Source of the DNA: Tannerella sp.
GTDB taxonomy: Bacteria > Bacteroidota > Bacteroidia > Bacteroidales > Tannerellaceae
Assembly (NCBI GenBank): GCA_031282485.1
Contig: JAITDQ010000327.1
Coordinates: 1 to 6,602 of the forward strand
Length of the DNA: 6,602 nucleotides
Direction: 5' to 3'
In this document: positions 1-6,602 of the stretch, piece after piece
Layout: each line of letters opens with the position of its first letter
Position numbering within the stretch: the first letter of the stretch is position 1
The notes under the pieces: model-generated
What the model was told of the DNA's origin: nothing
The model's input: the letters and a program-made list of their open reading frames with translations, nothing else
The model's database searches: none
Position numbers and translations under genes: made by a program

Positions 1-5
1 TTTCG

Positions 6-26
6 CTACTTTTTTACTACTTTTTT
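6..26 (+). repeat. Tandem direct repeat CTACTTTTTT x2 upstream of the PUL
   Basis: Two exact copies of CTACTTTTTT lie at 6-15 and 17-26, separated by one A, giving an 11-bp period. A third, 9-base copy (CTACTTTTT) is at 83-91. Together they sit in the non-coding leader of the susC-like gene. Spacing near one helical turn is what a tandem binding site for a dimeric activator would show, for example an AraC-type domain of a hybrid two-component regulator. That role is inferred; T-rich repeats also arise by chance in AT-rich DNA. Confidence 0.45.
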
Positions 27-82
27 CATGTATGGAGACAACATCAAACAATTTATTTACAGCGTATTAATTATGCAGGCGA

Positions 83-91
83 CTACTTTTT
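83..91 (+). promoter_or_regulatory. Third CTACTTTTT motif, possible activator site
   Basis: This exact 9-base copy of the motif starts 66 bp (six 11-bp steps) after the copy at 17. It ends 35 bases before the -7 element at 127-134. A site just upstream of the RNA polymerase footprint suits a transcription activator. The assignment rests only on the repetition, the spacing and the position. Confidence 0.3.
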
Positions 92-126
92 GAATTACAG
101 ATAAACAGGAATGTTTTCACATTGTT

Positions 127-134
127 TATATTTG
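127..134 (+). promoter_or_regulatory. Bacteroidota-type -7 promoter element (TATATTTG)
   Basis: TATATTTG matches the Bacteroides primary-sigma -7 consensus TAnnTTTG exactly. Transcription would then start at about 138-142, leaving a short leader of roughly 30-35 nt before the susC-like ATG at 174. No TTTG-type -33 element is present at the usual 19-21 bp spacing; the nearest TTTG is at 89-92, which is too far upstream. The promoter may therefore need an activator, as is common for PULs. It would serve all four genes. Confidence 0.6.
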
Positions 135-173
135 CGTAGAATTTTATATTAATAATGACTTAAAAATGAGAGC

Positions 174-3140
174 ATGAGAAGGTTTTTTAAAACTATGTCT
201 TTAATTTGTTTAATGTTTTCGATAATGTTTTCGGTGTCCGGTTATTCGCAGGATGGTATAACAGTCAGAGGGACAGTGACTGATGCGAACACGGGAGAAG
301 CGCTGGTTGGCGTCTATGTCACCAATCAGGCGGATTCCGGGAGCGGAACCATTACAGATTCGAAAGGACAATTTACGTTAAATGTTCCGCAAGGGACGAA
401 TTTGTTGTTTTCATATATCGGGTACGAGCTGGCGACGTTTGCAGCCTCTCCCGAGATGAATGTACAGTTGCAGGAATCGGTTAATTTACTGGACGATGTA
501 GTAGTCATAGGCTATGGCGTTCAGCGCAAAGGCGATTTGACCACTGCAATTTCATCGGTTTCGACCGAAGATATCGAACGCAGACCTGTTGTTTCGGCAG
601 GACAGGCGATTCAGGGCAAAGCGGCGGGAGTGATGGTTATCCAGCCTAATGGCTCGCCGGGAGCGGATTTGACAATACGGGTACGTGGAACGACCTCGTT
701 TAATGCGAGTAACGACCCACTGTATGTAGTCGATGGCGTTCCGGTCGATAACATTAATTTTCTGTCGCCGCGGGACATTTCCGATATCCAGATTATGAAA
801 GATGCTTCGTCGGCAGCCATTTACGGGTCGAGAGCGGCTAACGGAGTAATACTTATTACTACGAAGTCGGGAACGGCAAAAGAATCGAAGATCACTTTTA
901 ATGCGCAATATGGCGTCAACAGCGTGTCGAACAGGATTCAATCGTTGAATGCCGCCGACTACAAAGCGCTGATGGATGAAATCAGACCCGGAGCGATTCC
1001 CGACGGCACAACCGACCAAATCGACTGGTTCAATGAAGTTTACCGTACCGGAATAACGCAGAACTATCAATTTTCGGTAGCCGACGGTAACGACAGATTA
1101 AACTATTATCTTTCTGCCGGTTATTTAGATGAAAAAGGAGTACTTAACGCCGCATTTTTCAAACGTTATTCGTTCAGGGCGAACGTCGGCAATCAGGTGC
1201 GTAAATGGCTGAATGTAAATGCCAACATTGCGTATTCCGAAAATCAGAAAAACGGAATCACAACCGGACAAGGCTCCAATCGCGGCGGAGTGGTGCTGGC
1301 TGTAGTAAATCTTCCGACGAGTATTCCCGCCAGAGACGAGCATGGTTTATACAACCGTACATTTTACGGGCAAAATATCACCAATCCTCTGGAAGCCCTC
1401 GAAAACGGTAAAAACAACAAAGACAGGGAAAACAGAATAATAGCGTCGGGAAACGCAACGATTACTTTTATGCCCGATTTCACTTACAAATCGTCGTTTA
1501 CCTTAGACAGAAAGAACTTTCTGCAAACAGGGTTCACGCCTCCGGTACATGCCGACGACCGCGACGACTGGGGTAATGGTTGGGATAACCGTAATATGAA
1601 TACGGTCTTAGTCTTCGACAACGTGTTGAATTACAGTAAAACAATCAACCGGCACACTTTTGGCGTTATGGCGGGCGCATCGTGGACAAGTTCCGATTAT
1701 ACAAACAGTTGGATAAAAGGCGAAGATTATATTAGCGGTGAAATACAAACGCTCAACGCCGCCAACAAAATCGTGTGGAACGACACGGGAACAGGCGCGT
1801 CACAATGGGCTATAATGTCGTATTTTGGAAGAATAACCTACAATTTCGACAGTAAATATCTTGTCACCGCGAATATCCGTACCGATGGTTCGTCGAAACT
1901 GCATCCCGATTATCGATGGGGTACATTTCCTTCATTTTCTGCTGCATGGCGTATTTCGTCCGAAGATTTCATGAACGATATCGAATGGATTAACGATATG
2001 AAAATACGCGGCGGATGGGGACAGACCGGTAATCAGTCGGGAATAAGCGATTACGCATATCTGCAACGTTATAATATTGTGCGTCACGAATGGTGGGAGA
2101 CAGGTAATACACACGTCTTACCCACTCTGGTACAGGCAAATCTGCGAACACCCGATTTGAGATGGGAGACAACGTCGCAGACCGATTTCGGAATCGACCT
2201 CACTGTGTTAAAAAGACGTCTGACGCTTGCGCTGGATTATTATTACAAACGTACAACCGACATGTTGACAAATGTTTTGTTACCGAGTTCGGGGTCGAGC
2301 GCCGTCACCAACATACAGCGTAACGAAGGCGAAATGACCAACACAGGATTTGAATTTTCAGTAAATTCACGGAATCTGCAGGGCGAGTTTACGTGGAACA
2401 CCGATTTTAATATTTCGTTCAACAAAAACAAGTTGAAGAAGCTTGAATTTGCACAGATATATTATGAAGCGGAAACGACTGACGCTCTTCACCAAACGCC
2501 GATTGTGCGCAATGAACCCGGACGCTCGATGGGCGGATTTTACGGATATATCAGCGACGGCGTCAATCCGGAAACGGGCGAATTGATGTATCGTGATATC
2601 AATAAAGACGGTAAAGTGACGGCAAGCGATAAAACATATATCGGCGACCCGAATCCTGATTTCACTTACGGACTGACAAATACGTTTTCGTGGAAAAACA
2701 TCAACCTGAGTATATTTATACAAGGCTCGTACGGCAACGATATTTTCAACGCCTCGAAAGCGGACGTCGAAGGCATGTACGATTTAAAGAATCAATCGAC
2801 CAATGTGTTACGACGGTGGAGAACTCCTGGACAAATCACCGACATTCCCAAAGCGGGATTCAGGATTGAGCCTTCGTCGTATTTCATCGAAAACGGAAGT
2901 TATCTCAGAGTGAAGGACATATCAATATCCTACAATTTCAAGGGAAATCTTTTGAATAAATTGGGAATAAGCCGGTTGCAACCATATTTTACGGCAAGTA
3001 ACCTGTTGACGTTCACAAAATATTCGGGTATGGATCCCGAAGTGAATCAGTGGGGCAACAGCGGTAGTGTTCAGGGAATTGACTGGGGGACATATCCTCA
3101 CAGTAAATCATTTGTATTTGGTATTAACGTTGAATTTTAA
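174..3140 (+). CDS. susC: SusC/RagA-family TonB-linked outer membrane glycan transporter
   Basis: This 988-residue protein has the SusC layout and a length usual for the family. A signal peptide covers about residues 1-26 (RRFFK charged start, then a hydrophobic stretch ending near GYSQ). A carboxypeptidase-regulatory-like domain follows at about 30-105. The TonB box region, DDVVVIGYG, is at 107-115, and the plug at about 116-235 includes the typical IYGSRAANGVILITTKSG. A 22-strand-type beta-barrel fills the rest and ends in an aromatic residue (VEF). A calcium-loop-like DINKDGKVTASD at 808-819 is common in SusC proteins. There is no N-terminal STN domain, so regulation through an anti-sigma factor is unlikely. 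An Asp/Trp-rich stretch at about 461-472 could be an extracellular loop. The only in-frame ATG after the upstream stop (156-158) that keeps the whole signal peptide is at 174. By family knowledge it imports oligosaccharides with energy from TonB-ExbBD, in complex with the SusD-like protein encoded 15 nt downstream. The substrate is not readable from this gene. Confidence 0.95.
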   Translation: MRRFFKTMSLICLMFSIMFSVSGYSQDGITVRGTVTDANTGEALVGVYVTNQADSGSGTITDSKGQFTLNVPQGTNLLFSYIGYELATFAASPEMNVQLQESVNLLDDVVVIGYGVQRKGDLTTAISSVSTEDIERRPVVSAGQAIQGKAAGVMVIQPNGSPGADLTIRVRGTTSFNASNDPLYVVDGVPVDNINFLSPRDISDIQIMKDASSAAIYGSRAANGVILITTKSGTAKESKITFNAQYGVNSVSNRIQSLNAADYKALMDEIRPGAIPDGTTDQIDWFNEVYRTGITQNYQFSVADGNDRLNYYLSAGYLDEKGVLNAAFFKRYSFRANVGNQVRKWLNVNANIAYSENQKNGITTGQGSNRGGVVLAVVNLPTSIPARDEHGLYNRTFYGQNITNPLEALENGKNNKDRENRIIASGNATITFMPDFTYKSSFTLDRKNFLQTGFTPPVHADDRDDWGNGWDNRNMNTVLVFDNVLNYSKTINRHTFGVMAGASWTSSDYTNSWIKGEDYISGEIQTLNAANKIVWNDTGTGASQWAIMSYFGRITYNFDSKYLVTANIRTDGSSKLHPDYRWGTFPSFSAAWRISSEDFMNDIEWINDMKIRGGWGQTGNQSGISDYAYLQRYNIVRHEWWETGNTHVLPTLVQANLRTPDLRWETTSQTDFGIDLTVLKRRLTLALDYYYKRTTDMLTNVLLPSSGSSAVTNIQRNEGEMTNTGFEFSVNSRNLQGEFTWNTDFNISFNKNKLKKLEFAQIYYEAETTDALHQTPIVRNEPGRSMGGFYGYISDGVNPETGELMYRDINKDGKVTASDKTYIGDPNPDFTYGLTNTFSWKNINLSIFIQGSYGNDIFNASKADVEGMYDLKNQSTNVLRRWRTPGQITDIPKAGFRIEPSSYFIENGSYLRVKDISISYNFKGNLLNKLGISRLQPYFTASNLLTFTKYSGMDPEVNQWGNSGSVQGIDWGTYPHSKSFVFGINVEF

Positions 3141-3155
3141 TAAATAATTAAAGAT

Positions 3156-4700
3156 ATGAAACTTAAATATATAACTTTGTGCAGTCTGATAACGGCGATT
3201 TTAGCATCGTGTTCGCTGGAGCGCAATCCGCTCGATTCGTATTCCGATGTAACCGAAGGTATTGCGACCGATTCTGTTCGTATTGTCTTTAAAGATAAAG
3301 CGGCTGTTTTGTCGCAGCGACAGACACTGTACGACAGATTGCGAGACGGTCAGGAACACTGGTATCTCGATATGCTTTTGCTGGGCGACAGCCATTCGGA
3401 TAACGCATACGCCGGCTCGCCCGGTAGCGAAACAACGCCTTTTGAAGTCAATTCCATCGAAGGTTCAAACACAAATCTCCTTCGCGACTGGAACGGGCAT
3501 ACAAGCAATATTGGTCATGCCAATTTGCTGATAAACAATATCGACGACACGCCAGACCCGTCGCTTACCGCCGCCGAACGGGCGCAGTACAAAGCGGAAG
3601 CGCAGATTTTCAGAGCAATGCTTTTCTTCGATATGGTGCGGATATGGGGAAGTATTCCTGTTGTTACCATCAGCGCCGACGACATCACGTCCGACAATAT
3701 CGACGAAATATATTCGCAGCATTTTCCTTCGCAAAATACTGAGGAAGAAGCATACCGACAGATAGAAAAGGATTTGCTCGAGGCTTTGCCCAACGCTCCG
3801 GCGACCAGTTCCGGCGATAAGACGATTTACTCGAAAGCTGTTGCCAACGCTTTGTTAGCGAAGGTGTATGCCGAAAAACCGTTGCGCGATTACGCAAAAG
3901 TCATACAGTACTGCGATGCAGTGGCTGCCGACGGTATTGATTTGGTAGATGATTTCAGCGACCTGTTTGGCGTGAATCTTCAGGATAACAGCCAACCGGC
4001 AAGCCAGACAAATCTTGCAATAGATGCAAAAGCAAGAAATACAAAAGAATCGATTCTCGAAGCGCAGTTTCTTCCCGGCTACCCGAACTGGGTAACATGG
4101 ATGTTCGGCAGAGCGCTGGAAAACTGGCCATTTTATTTTGAATGGGCAAAATGGATAACTCCGTCGCTCGACCTTGTCAGGGCGTTTAATGCCGAAGGCG
4201 ACACAAAACGGTTGAACGAAACGGTTGTATATTATCCGTGCGGCTGGAATATTTATTATCCTGCAAGCAATTATGCGTTTATGTACAAGTGCCGTTCAGG
4301 ATTCAACAGCATCATCAAATTTCGTTACGCCGACATACTTTTGCTTAAAGCGGAAGCCTTAATTCTGGGCTCGGGCGACCTGAACGGAGCAGCCGCCATC
4401 ATTAACCGTATCAGAGCGCGTGCCGGATTGTCGAATCTATCCGGCTCAATCACAGGAAATAAAGACGCAATGTTGAACGCTCTTTTAAAAGAACGCCGGC
4501 TTGAACTTGCTTTGGAAGGACAACGCTGGTTTGACCTCGTTCGTCTCGACAAAGTTGAGGAAGTGATGAATGCCGTTTATGCAAAGGACGAACGACGACC
4601 GGCGCAATTATACGCTTTCGACGTCAATTCGTACCGGCTTCCGATACCGCAGGTAGCAATCGACCAGAATCCGAATCTGGTGCAAAATCCGGGATATTAA
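3156..4700 (+). CDS. susD: SusD/RagB-family surface glycan-binding lipoprotein
   Basis: This 514-residue protein is the partner of the SusC-like transporter and forms the lid over its barrel. A lipoprotein signal peptide ends in the lipobox LASC, with the lipidated Cys at residue 19. Family hallmarks are AEAQIFRAMLFFDMVRIWG at about 147-165, a TPR-like helix ANALLAKVYAEK from residue 230, FRYADILLLKAEAL from 389, NRIRARAGL, and ERRLELALEGQRWFDLVRL at 446-464. The C-terminus is the near-invariant NPNLVQNPGY type. These place an N-terminal SusD-like domain ahead of a C-terminal RagB/SusD domain, both complete. The residues just after Cys19 (SLERNP) are not a strong surface-export signal, but SusD proteins are surface-exposed as a family. 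The start at 3156 fits the signal peptide and is preceded by an A/T-rich stretch. The gene lies between susC-like and SusE-position genes in one apparent operon. The ligand is unknown. Confidence 0.95.
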   Translation: MKLKYITLCSLITAILASCSLERNPLDSYSDVTEGIATDSVRIVFKDKAAVLSQRQTLYDRLRDGQEHWYLDMLLLGDSHSDNAYAGSPGSETTPFEVNSIEGSNTNLLRDWNGHTSNIGHANLLINNIDDTPDPSLTAAERAQYKAEAQIFRAMLFFDMVRIWGSIPVVTISADDITSDNIDEIYSQHFPSQNTEEEAYRQIEKDLLEALPNAPATSSGDKTIYSKAVANALLAKVYAEKPLRDYAKVIQYCDAVAADGIDLVDDFSDLFGVNLQDNSQPASQTNLAIDAKARNTKESILEAQFLPGYPNWVTWMFGRALENWPFYFEWAKWITPSLDLVRAFNAEGDTKRLNETVVYYPCGWNIYYPASNYAFMYKCRSGFNSIIKFRYADILLLKAEALILGSGDLNGAAAIINRIRARAGLSNLSGSITGNKDAMLNALLKERRLELALEGQRWFDLVRLDKVEEVMNAVYAKDERRPAQLYAFDVNSYRLPIPQVAIDQNPNLVQNPGY

Positions 4701-4721
4701 CAATTTAAACAGTATAAGAAA

Positions 4722-6146
4722 ATGAAAATTATATATAAATCAATCTTTCGCATCTGCATATTATTTGCAGCGTTTGTTACGATAACGATGTTTTCGTCGT
4801 GCGAACAAAAAGATTATGGAGAATTTATTTTGCCGCTTCCTGTGATAGAAACATTTCAGGTTAGCCCGCAAACGTTCACTTTCGGCGATAATATCCAACT
4901 GACGGCAAAAATTTCAGACCCCGAAGTCGATATTATTTCGCTAAACGTCAGCGTGACAGCCGATAATCGACTCGTCGCATCACAGTCGTTGCCCATTAAA
5001 AGCAACAGAACGATTGATGTGGACGTTTCGTTTTTCGTTCCATTGATAAGCAATATGCCCGACAACGCCGATGTAAAGATTTCGCTGACAGCGACAAATC
5101 AGGCAAAAGGCGTCACGGTGCGCGAATTGACGGGCTTTACCGGCAAACGTCCTCATTTCGAACGGTTGTATTTAGTGACGGAATCCGGAGAAGTGAGCGT
5201 TCTTGTTCCGCAATCCGGCAGCAACAACAAATACGAAGCGTCGGGATTGGCGTTGGCAAAATCGTTTCGTTGCCATATCGCACAGAAAATCACCGCCGAT
5301 AATCGAATCGATTATTCCGGTCTGGTGTGGGGCGAAAAAAACGGAAAGATAGAGCCGGTCGATGAATCCGGCGATTATATCTTTGTCTATTCCGTAGAAG
5401 GAGACTACATAACGAGTACAGTTTTCGACAGTTACGAATTTAAAACAATCCTGGGCAACGGAAATTATCAGTCCGGCGACCTTGTTATTGATAATTTCGA
5501 AAACGCAGTTACGATTGACGGAGAAACGTTGCTGAAAACGTCTGTTAATCTGACAAAAAATCAGGAAATAACTGTTTTTCATGATTTAGCGTCTCCGGAT
5601 GTGGTGTATAATCCTGATTTCTTTGAACGTATTGCGCCCAACAAGGTTAAATTTCTCGGCGAGACAGGCAGTTACGACCTGTATTACAATGCGGGCAGAA
5701 AAAATGTAATCGTTGGCGTCGCCAATCCGTCGTATCCCGATTATCTGGTTGCCTGCGGTTTTGGACTTGGATATCCGAGCAAGGTTACACCCGAACAGTT
5801 AAACGCTGTCTATCCGGGTAGAAATCTGGTTACTACGTCGTGGGGTTTCGACCATGTGTTGCAGTATATTCTGTTTCGTAAGACGGGCGACAATGTCTTT
5901 CAGGCAACTGTCATGACGCCCGGCGAACACGACAAATACGCAGGATTCAAACCTTTTGAAAATACGGGCTGGGGAAATGAAAAACAGGCTGGAAGTTTCA
6001 CATTTACAGGCGAACAAATCATTACCGGCGACAACGACTGGACAATCCCCAACGGCGACAACGACCCGGTAAGAGAACAGGCTGTTTACAGAATAACTAT
6101 CGATTTGACAACCATGACGGTAAATATCATAAAAGTAACATTATAG
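4722..6146 (+). CDS. SusE-position surface glycan-binding lipoprotein (SGBP-like)
   Basis: This 474-residue predicted lipoprotein has a hydrophobic signal peptide ending FSSC, with Cys at residue 27, followed by EQKD. The charged residues after the Cys are compatible with surface export. The rest is beta-rich with no catalytic motif I recognise. An Ig-like N-terminal domain lies at about 38-140 (starting PVIETFQVSP). A middle domain at about 146-245 starts with the SusE-like phrase ERLYLVTES. The C-terminal region at about 335-474 is rich in Gly and aromatics, including W374, W417 and W440, which could stack on sugars. The C-terminal part resembles domains of unknown function (DUF5121/DUF5125 type, from memory) seen in PUL binding proteins such as B. 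thetaiotaomicron BT3313; this needs a profile search. Its place after SusD and just before a glycoside hydrolase, plus the architecture, argue for a glycan-binding role at the cell surface. It is not a close SusE or SusF homologue by eye. The gene begins 21 nt after susD-like, and its stop is 1 nt before the next ATG. Confidence 0.75.
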   Translation: MKIIYKSIFRICILFAAFVTITMFSSCEQKDYGEFILPLPVIETFQVSPQTFTFGDNIQLTAKISDPEVDIISLNVSVTADNRLVASQSLPIKSNRTIDVDVSFFVPLISNMPDNADVKISLTATNQAKGVTVRELTGFTGKRPHFERLYLVTESGEVSVLVPQSGSNNKYEASGLALAKSFRCHIAQKITADNRIDYSGLVWGEKNGKIEPVDESGDYIFVYSVEGDYITSTVFDSYEFKTILGNGNYQSGDLVIDNFENAVTIDGETLLKTSVNLTKNQEITVFHDLASPDVVYNPDFFERIAPNKVKFLGETGSYDLYYNAGRKNVIVGVANPSYPDYLVACGFGLGYPSKVTPEQLNAVYPGRNLVTTSWGFDHVLQYILFRKTGDNVFQATVMTPGEHDKYAGFKPFENTGWGNEKQAGSFTFTGEQIITGDNDWTIPNGDNDPVREQAVYRITIDLTTMTVNIIKVTL

Positions 6147-6147
6147 A

Positions 6148-6602
6148 ATGAATGAAATGACACATTTTACCGATTCGATAAATAAACTGTTCATTTGTAT
6201 TTTTGCGGGATTGATGTTGATCGCCTGCGGAGACGCAAACAGGAACAAAACTAATGACGACGAGAAAGAAATCGATGGGGACGTTACGCTTTATGTAACA
6301 ACGGGTAACCGTTCGTTCGATTTCAGGAAACAGACGGTCAAGTTCAGCGAAAAATCGAACATGTCGCCCATTACTATTACTCTTGATCCCGAAACACGAT
6401 ATCAAAGCATGGATGGATTCGGCGCGGCGATAACCGGCTCGACCTGTTATAATCTGTTGAAAATGTCGTCCGAAAACCGGACGAAGTTTCTGAAAGAGAC
6501 TTTTTCGCCCACCGAAGGCATGGGATACAGTTATATACGTATCTCTATCGGATGTTCCGATTTTTCGCTCAGCGAATACACTTGTTGCGACAGTCCCGGA
6601 AT
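6148..6602 (+). CDS. GH30-family glycoside hydrolase lipoprotein, N-terminal part (cut by window edge)
   Basis: The reading frame is open from ATG 6148 to the window end (151 codons plus 2 bases), and the 3' part is missing. A lipoprotein signal peptide ends LIAC, with Cys at residue 27. It is followed by a polar linker with an acidic run (NDDEKE), consistent with a surface lipoprotein. A small beta-region (about 46-80) precedes the start of the GH30 (beta/alpha)8 barrel. Seen there are YQSMDGFGAAITGS (85-98), with the GH30 hallmark GFGAA, then a helix with KMSSENR, then YIRISIGCSDFSLSEYT (129-145), typical of GH30 glucosylceramidase-like and beta-1,6-glucanase enzymes. The catalytic acid/base and nucleophile glutamates lie downstream and cannot be checked. 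The motifs best recall GH30 subfamily 3 enzymes, including endo-beta-1,6-glucanase BT3312; glucosylceramidase-type activity is the main alternative. ATG 6157 is an alternative start that also leaves a usable signal peptide. The 1-nt gap to the upstream stop suggests translational coupling. Confidence 0.88.
   Translation, partial: MNEMTHFTDSINKLFICIFAGLMLIACGDANRNKTNDDEKEIDGDVTLYVTTGNRSFDFRKQTVKFSEKSNMSPITITLDPETRYQSMDGFGAAITGSTCYNLLKMSSENRTKFLKETFSPTEGMGYSYIRISIGCSDFSLSEYTCCDSPG

Noticed and set aside
1..26. T-rich start of the window as an intrinsic terminator of an upstream gene
   Set aside because: No GC-rich stem precedes the T runs within the visible sequence, so a terminator cannot be supported. 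The upstream gene, if any, lies outside the window.
62..76. Imperfect palindrome GCGTATTAATTATGC
   Set aside because: Several positions do not pair and the core is simply AT-rich, so it is not distinguishable from background.
552..1070. 172-codon open frame on the minus strand
   Set aside because: It lies entirely antisense to the SusC carboxypeptidase-like/plug and early barrel region. The translation is rich in Arg and shows no domain or signal, as expected for a shadow frame.
2595..2630. EF-hand-like DINKDGKVTASD as a dockerin or a separate calcium-binding domain
   Set aside because: Such a loop is a usual feature within SusC-family barrels. There is no second copy and no dockerin context.
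2367..2723. 118-codon open frame on the minus strand
   Set aside because: It is antisense to the SusC barrel, including the conserved DINKDGK segment. It has no recognizable motif and no start context of its own.
5172..5582. 136-codon open frame on the minus strand
   Set aside because: It is antisense to the SusE-position gene, whose own frame has a signal peptide and sensible beta-rich content. The reverse translation has no recognizable features.
6127..6405. 92-codon minus-strand open frame across the SusE-position/GH30 junction
   Set aside because: The plus strand here encodes a lipoprotein signal and the start of a clear GH30 protein, so the minus frame is a shadow.

Overview
The window is the front part of a polysaccharide utilization locus (PUL) of a Bacteroidota bacterium, most likely from the order Bacteroidales. 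The evidence is an adjacent SusC/SusD pair, Bacteroidota-type lipoprotein signals, a TATATTTG promoter element in place of an E. coli-type -10, and start codons preceded by A/T-rich sequence rather than a clear Shine-Dalgarno. Genus and species cannot be named from this sequence.

Layout: positions 1-173 are an AT-rich non-coding leader. It carries three copies of a CTACTTTTT motif and a good match to the Bacteroides -7 promoter element. Four genes follow, all on the + strand and tightly packed: a SusC-like TonB-dependent outer-membrane transporter (174-3140), a SusD-like glycan-binding lipoprotein (3156-4700), a SusE-position surface glycan-binding lipoprotein (4722-6146), and the first 151 codons of a GH30-family glycoside hydrolase lipoprotein (6148 to the window edge). 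The gaps are 15, 21 and 1 nt, with no visible terminator between genes, so this looks like one operon read from the promoter near 127-134.

Proposed teamwork, inferred from the Sus paradigm: the GH30 enzyme cuts a polysaccharide, probably at the cell surface. The SusE-position protein and SusD hold the chain and fragments. SusC, energized by TonB, imports the oligosaccharides. The gene order and the N-terminal motifs of the GH30 enzyme resemble the fungal-type beta-1,6-glucan PUL of Bacteroides thetaiotaomicron (BT3310-BT3313 region), so beta-1,6-glucan is the leading substrate hypothesis. The catalytic part of the enzyme lies outside the window, so this remains an inference. No regulator gene, mobile element, RNA gene or CRISPR array is visible. 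The locus type is well known. The less ordinary points are the phased repeats upstream, the poorly characterized SusE-position protein, and a tiny ORF overlapping the susC start.
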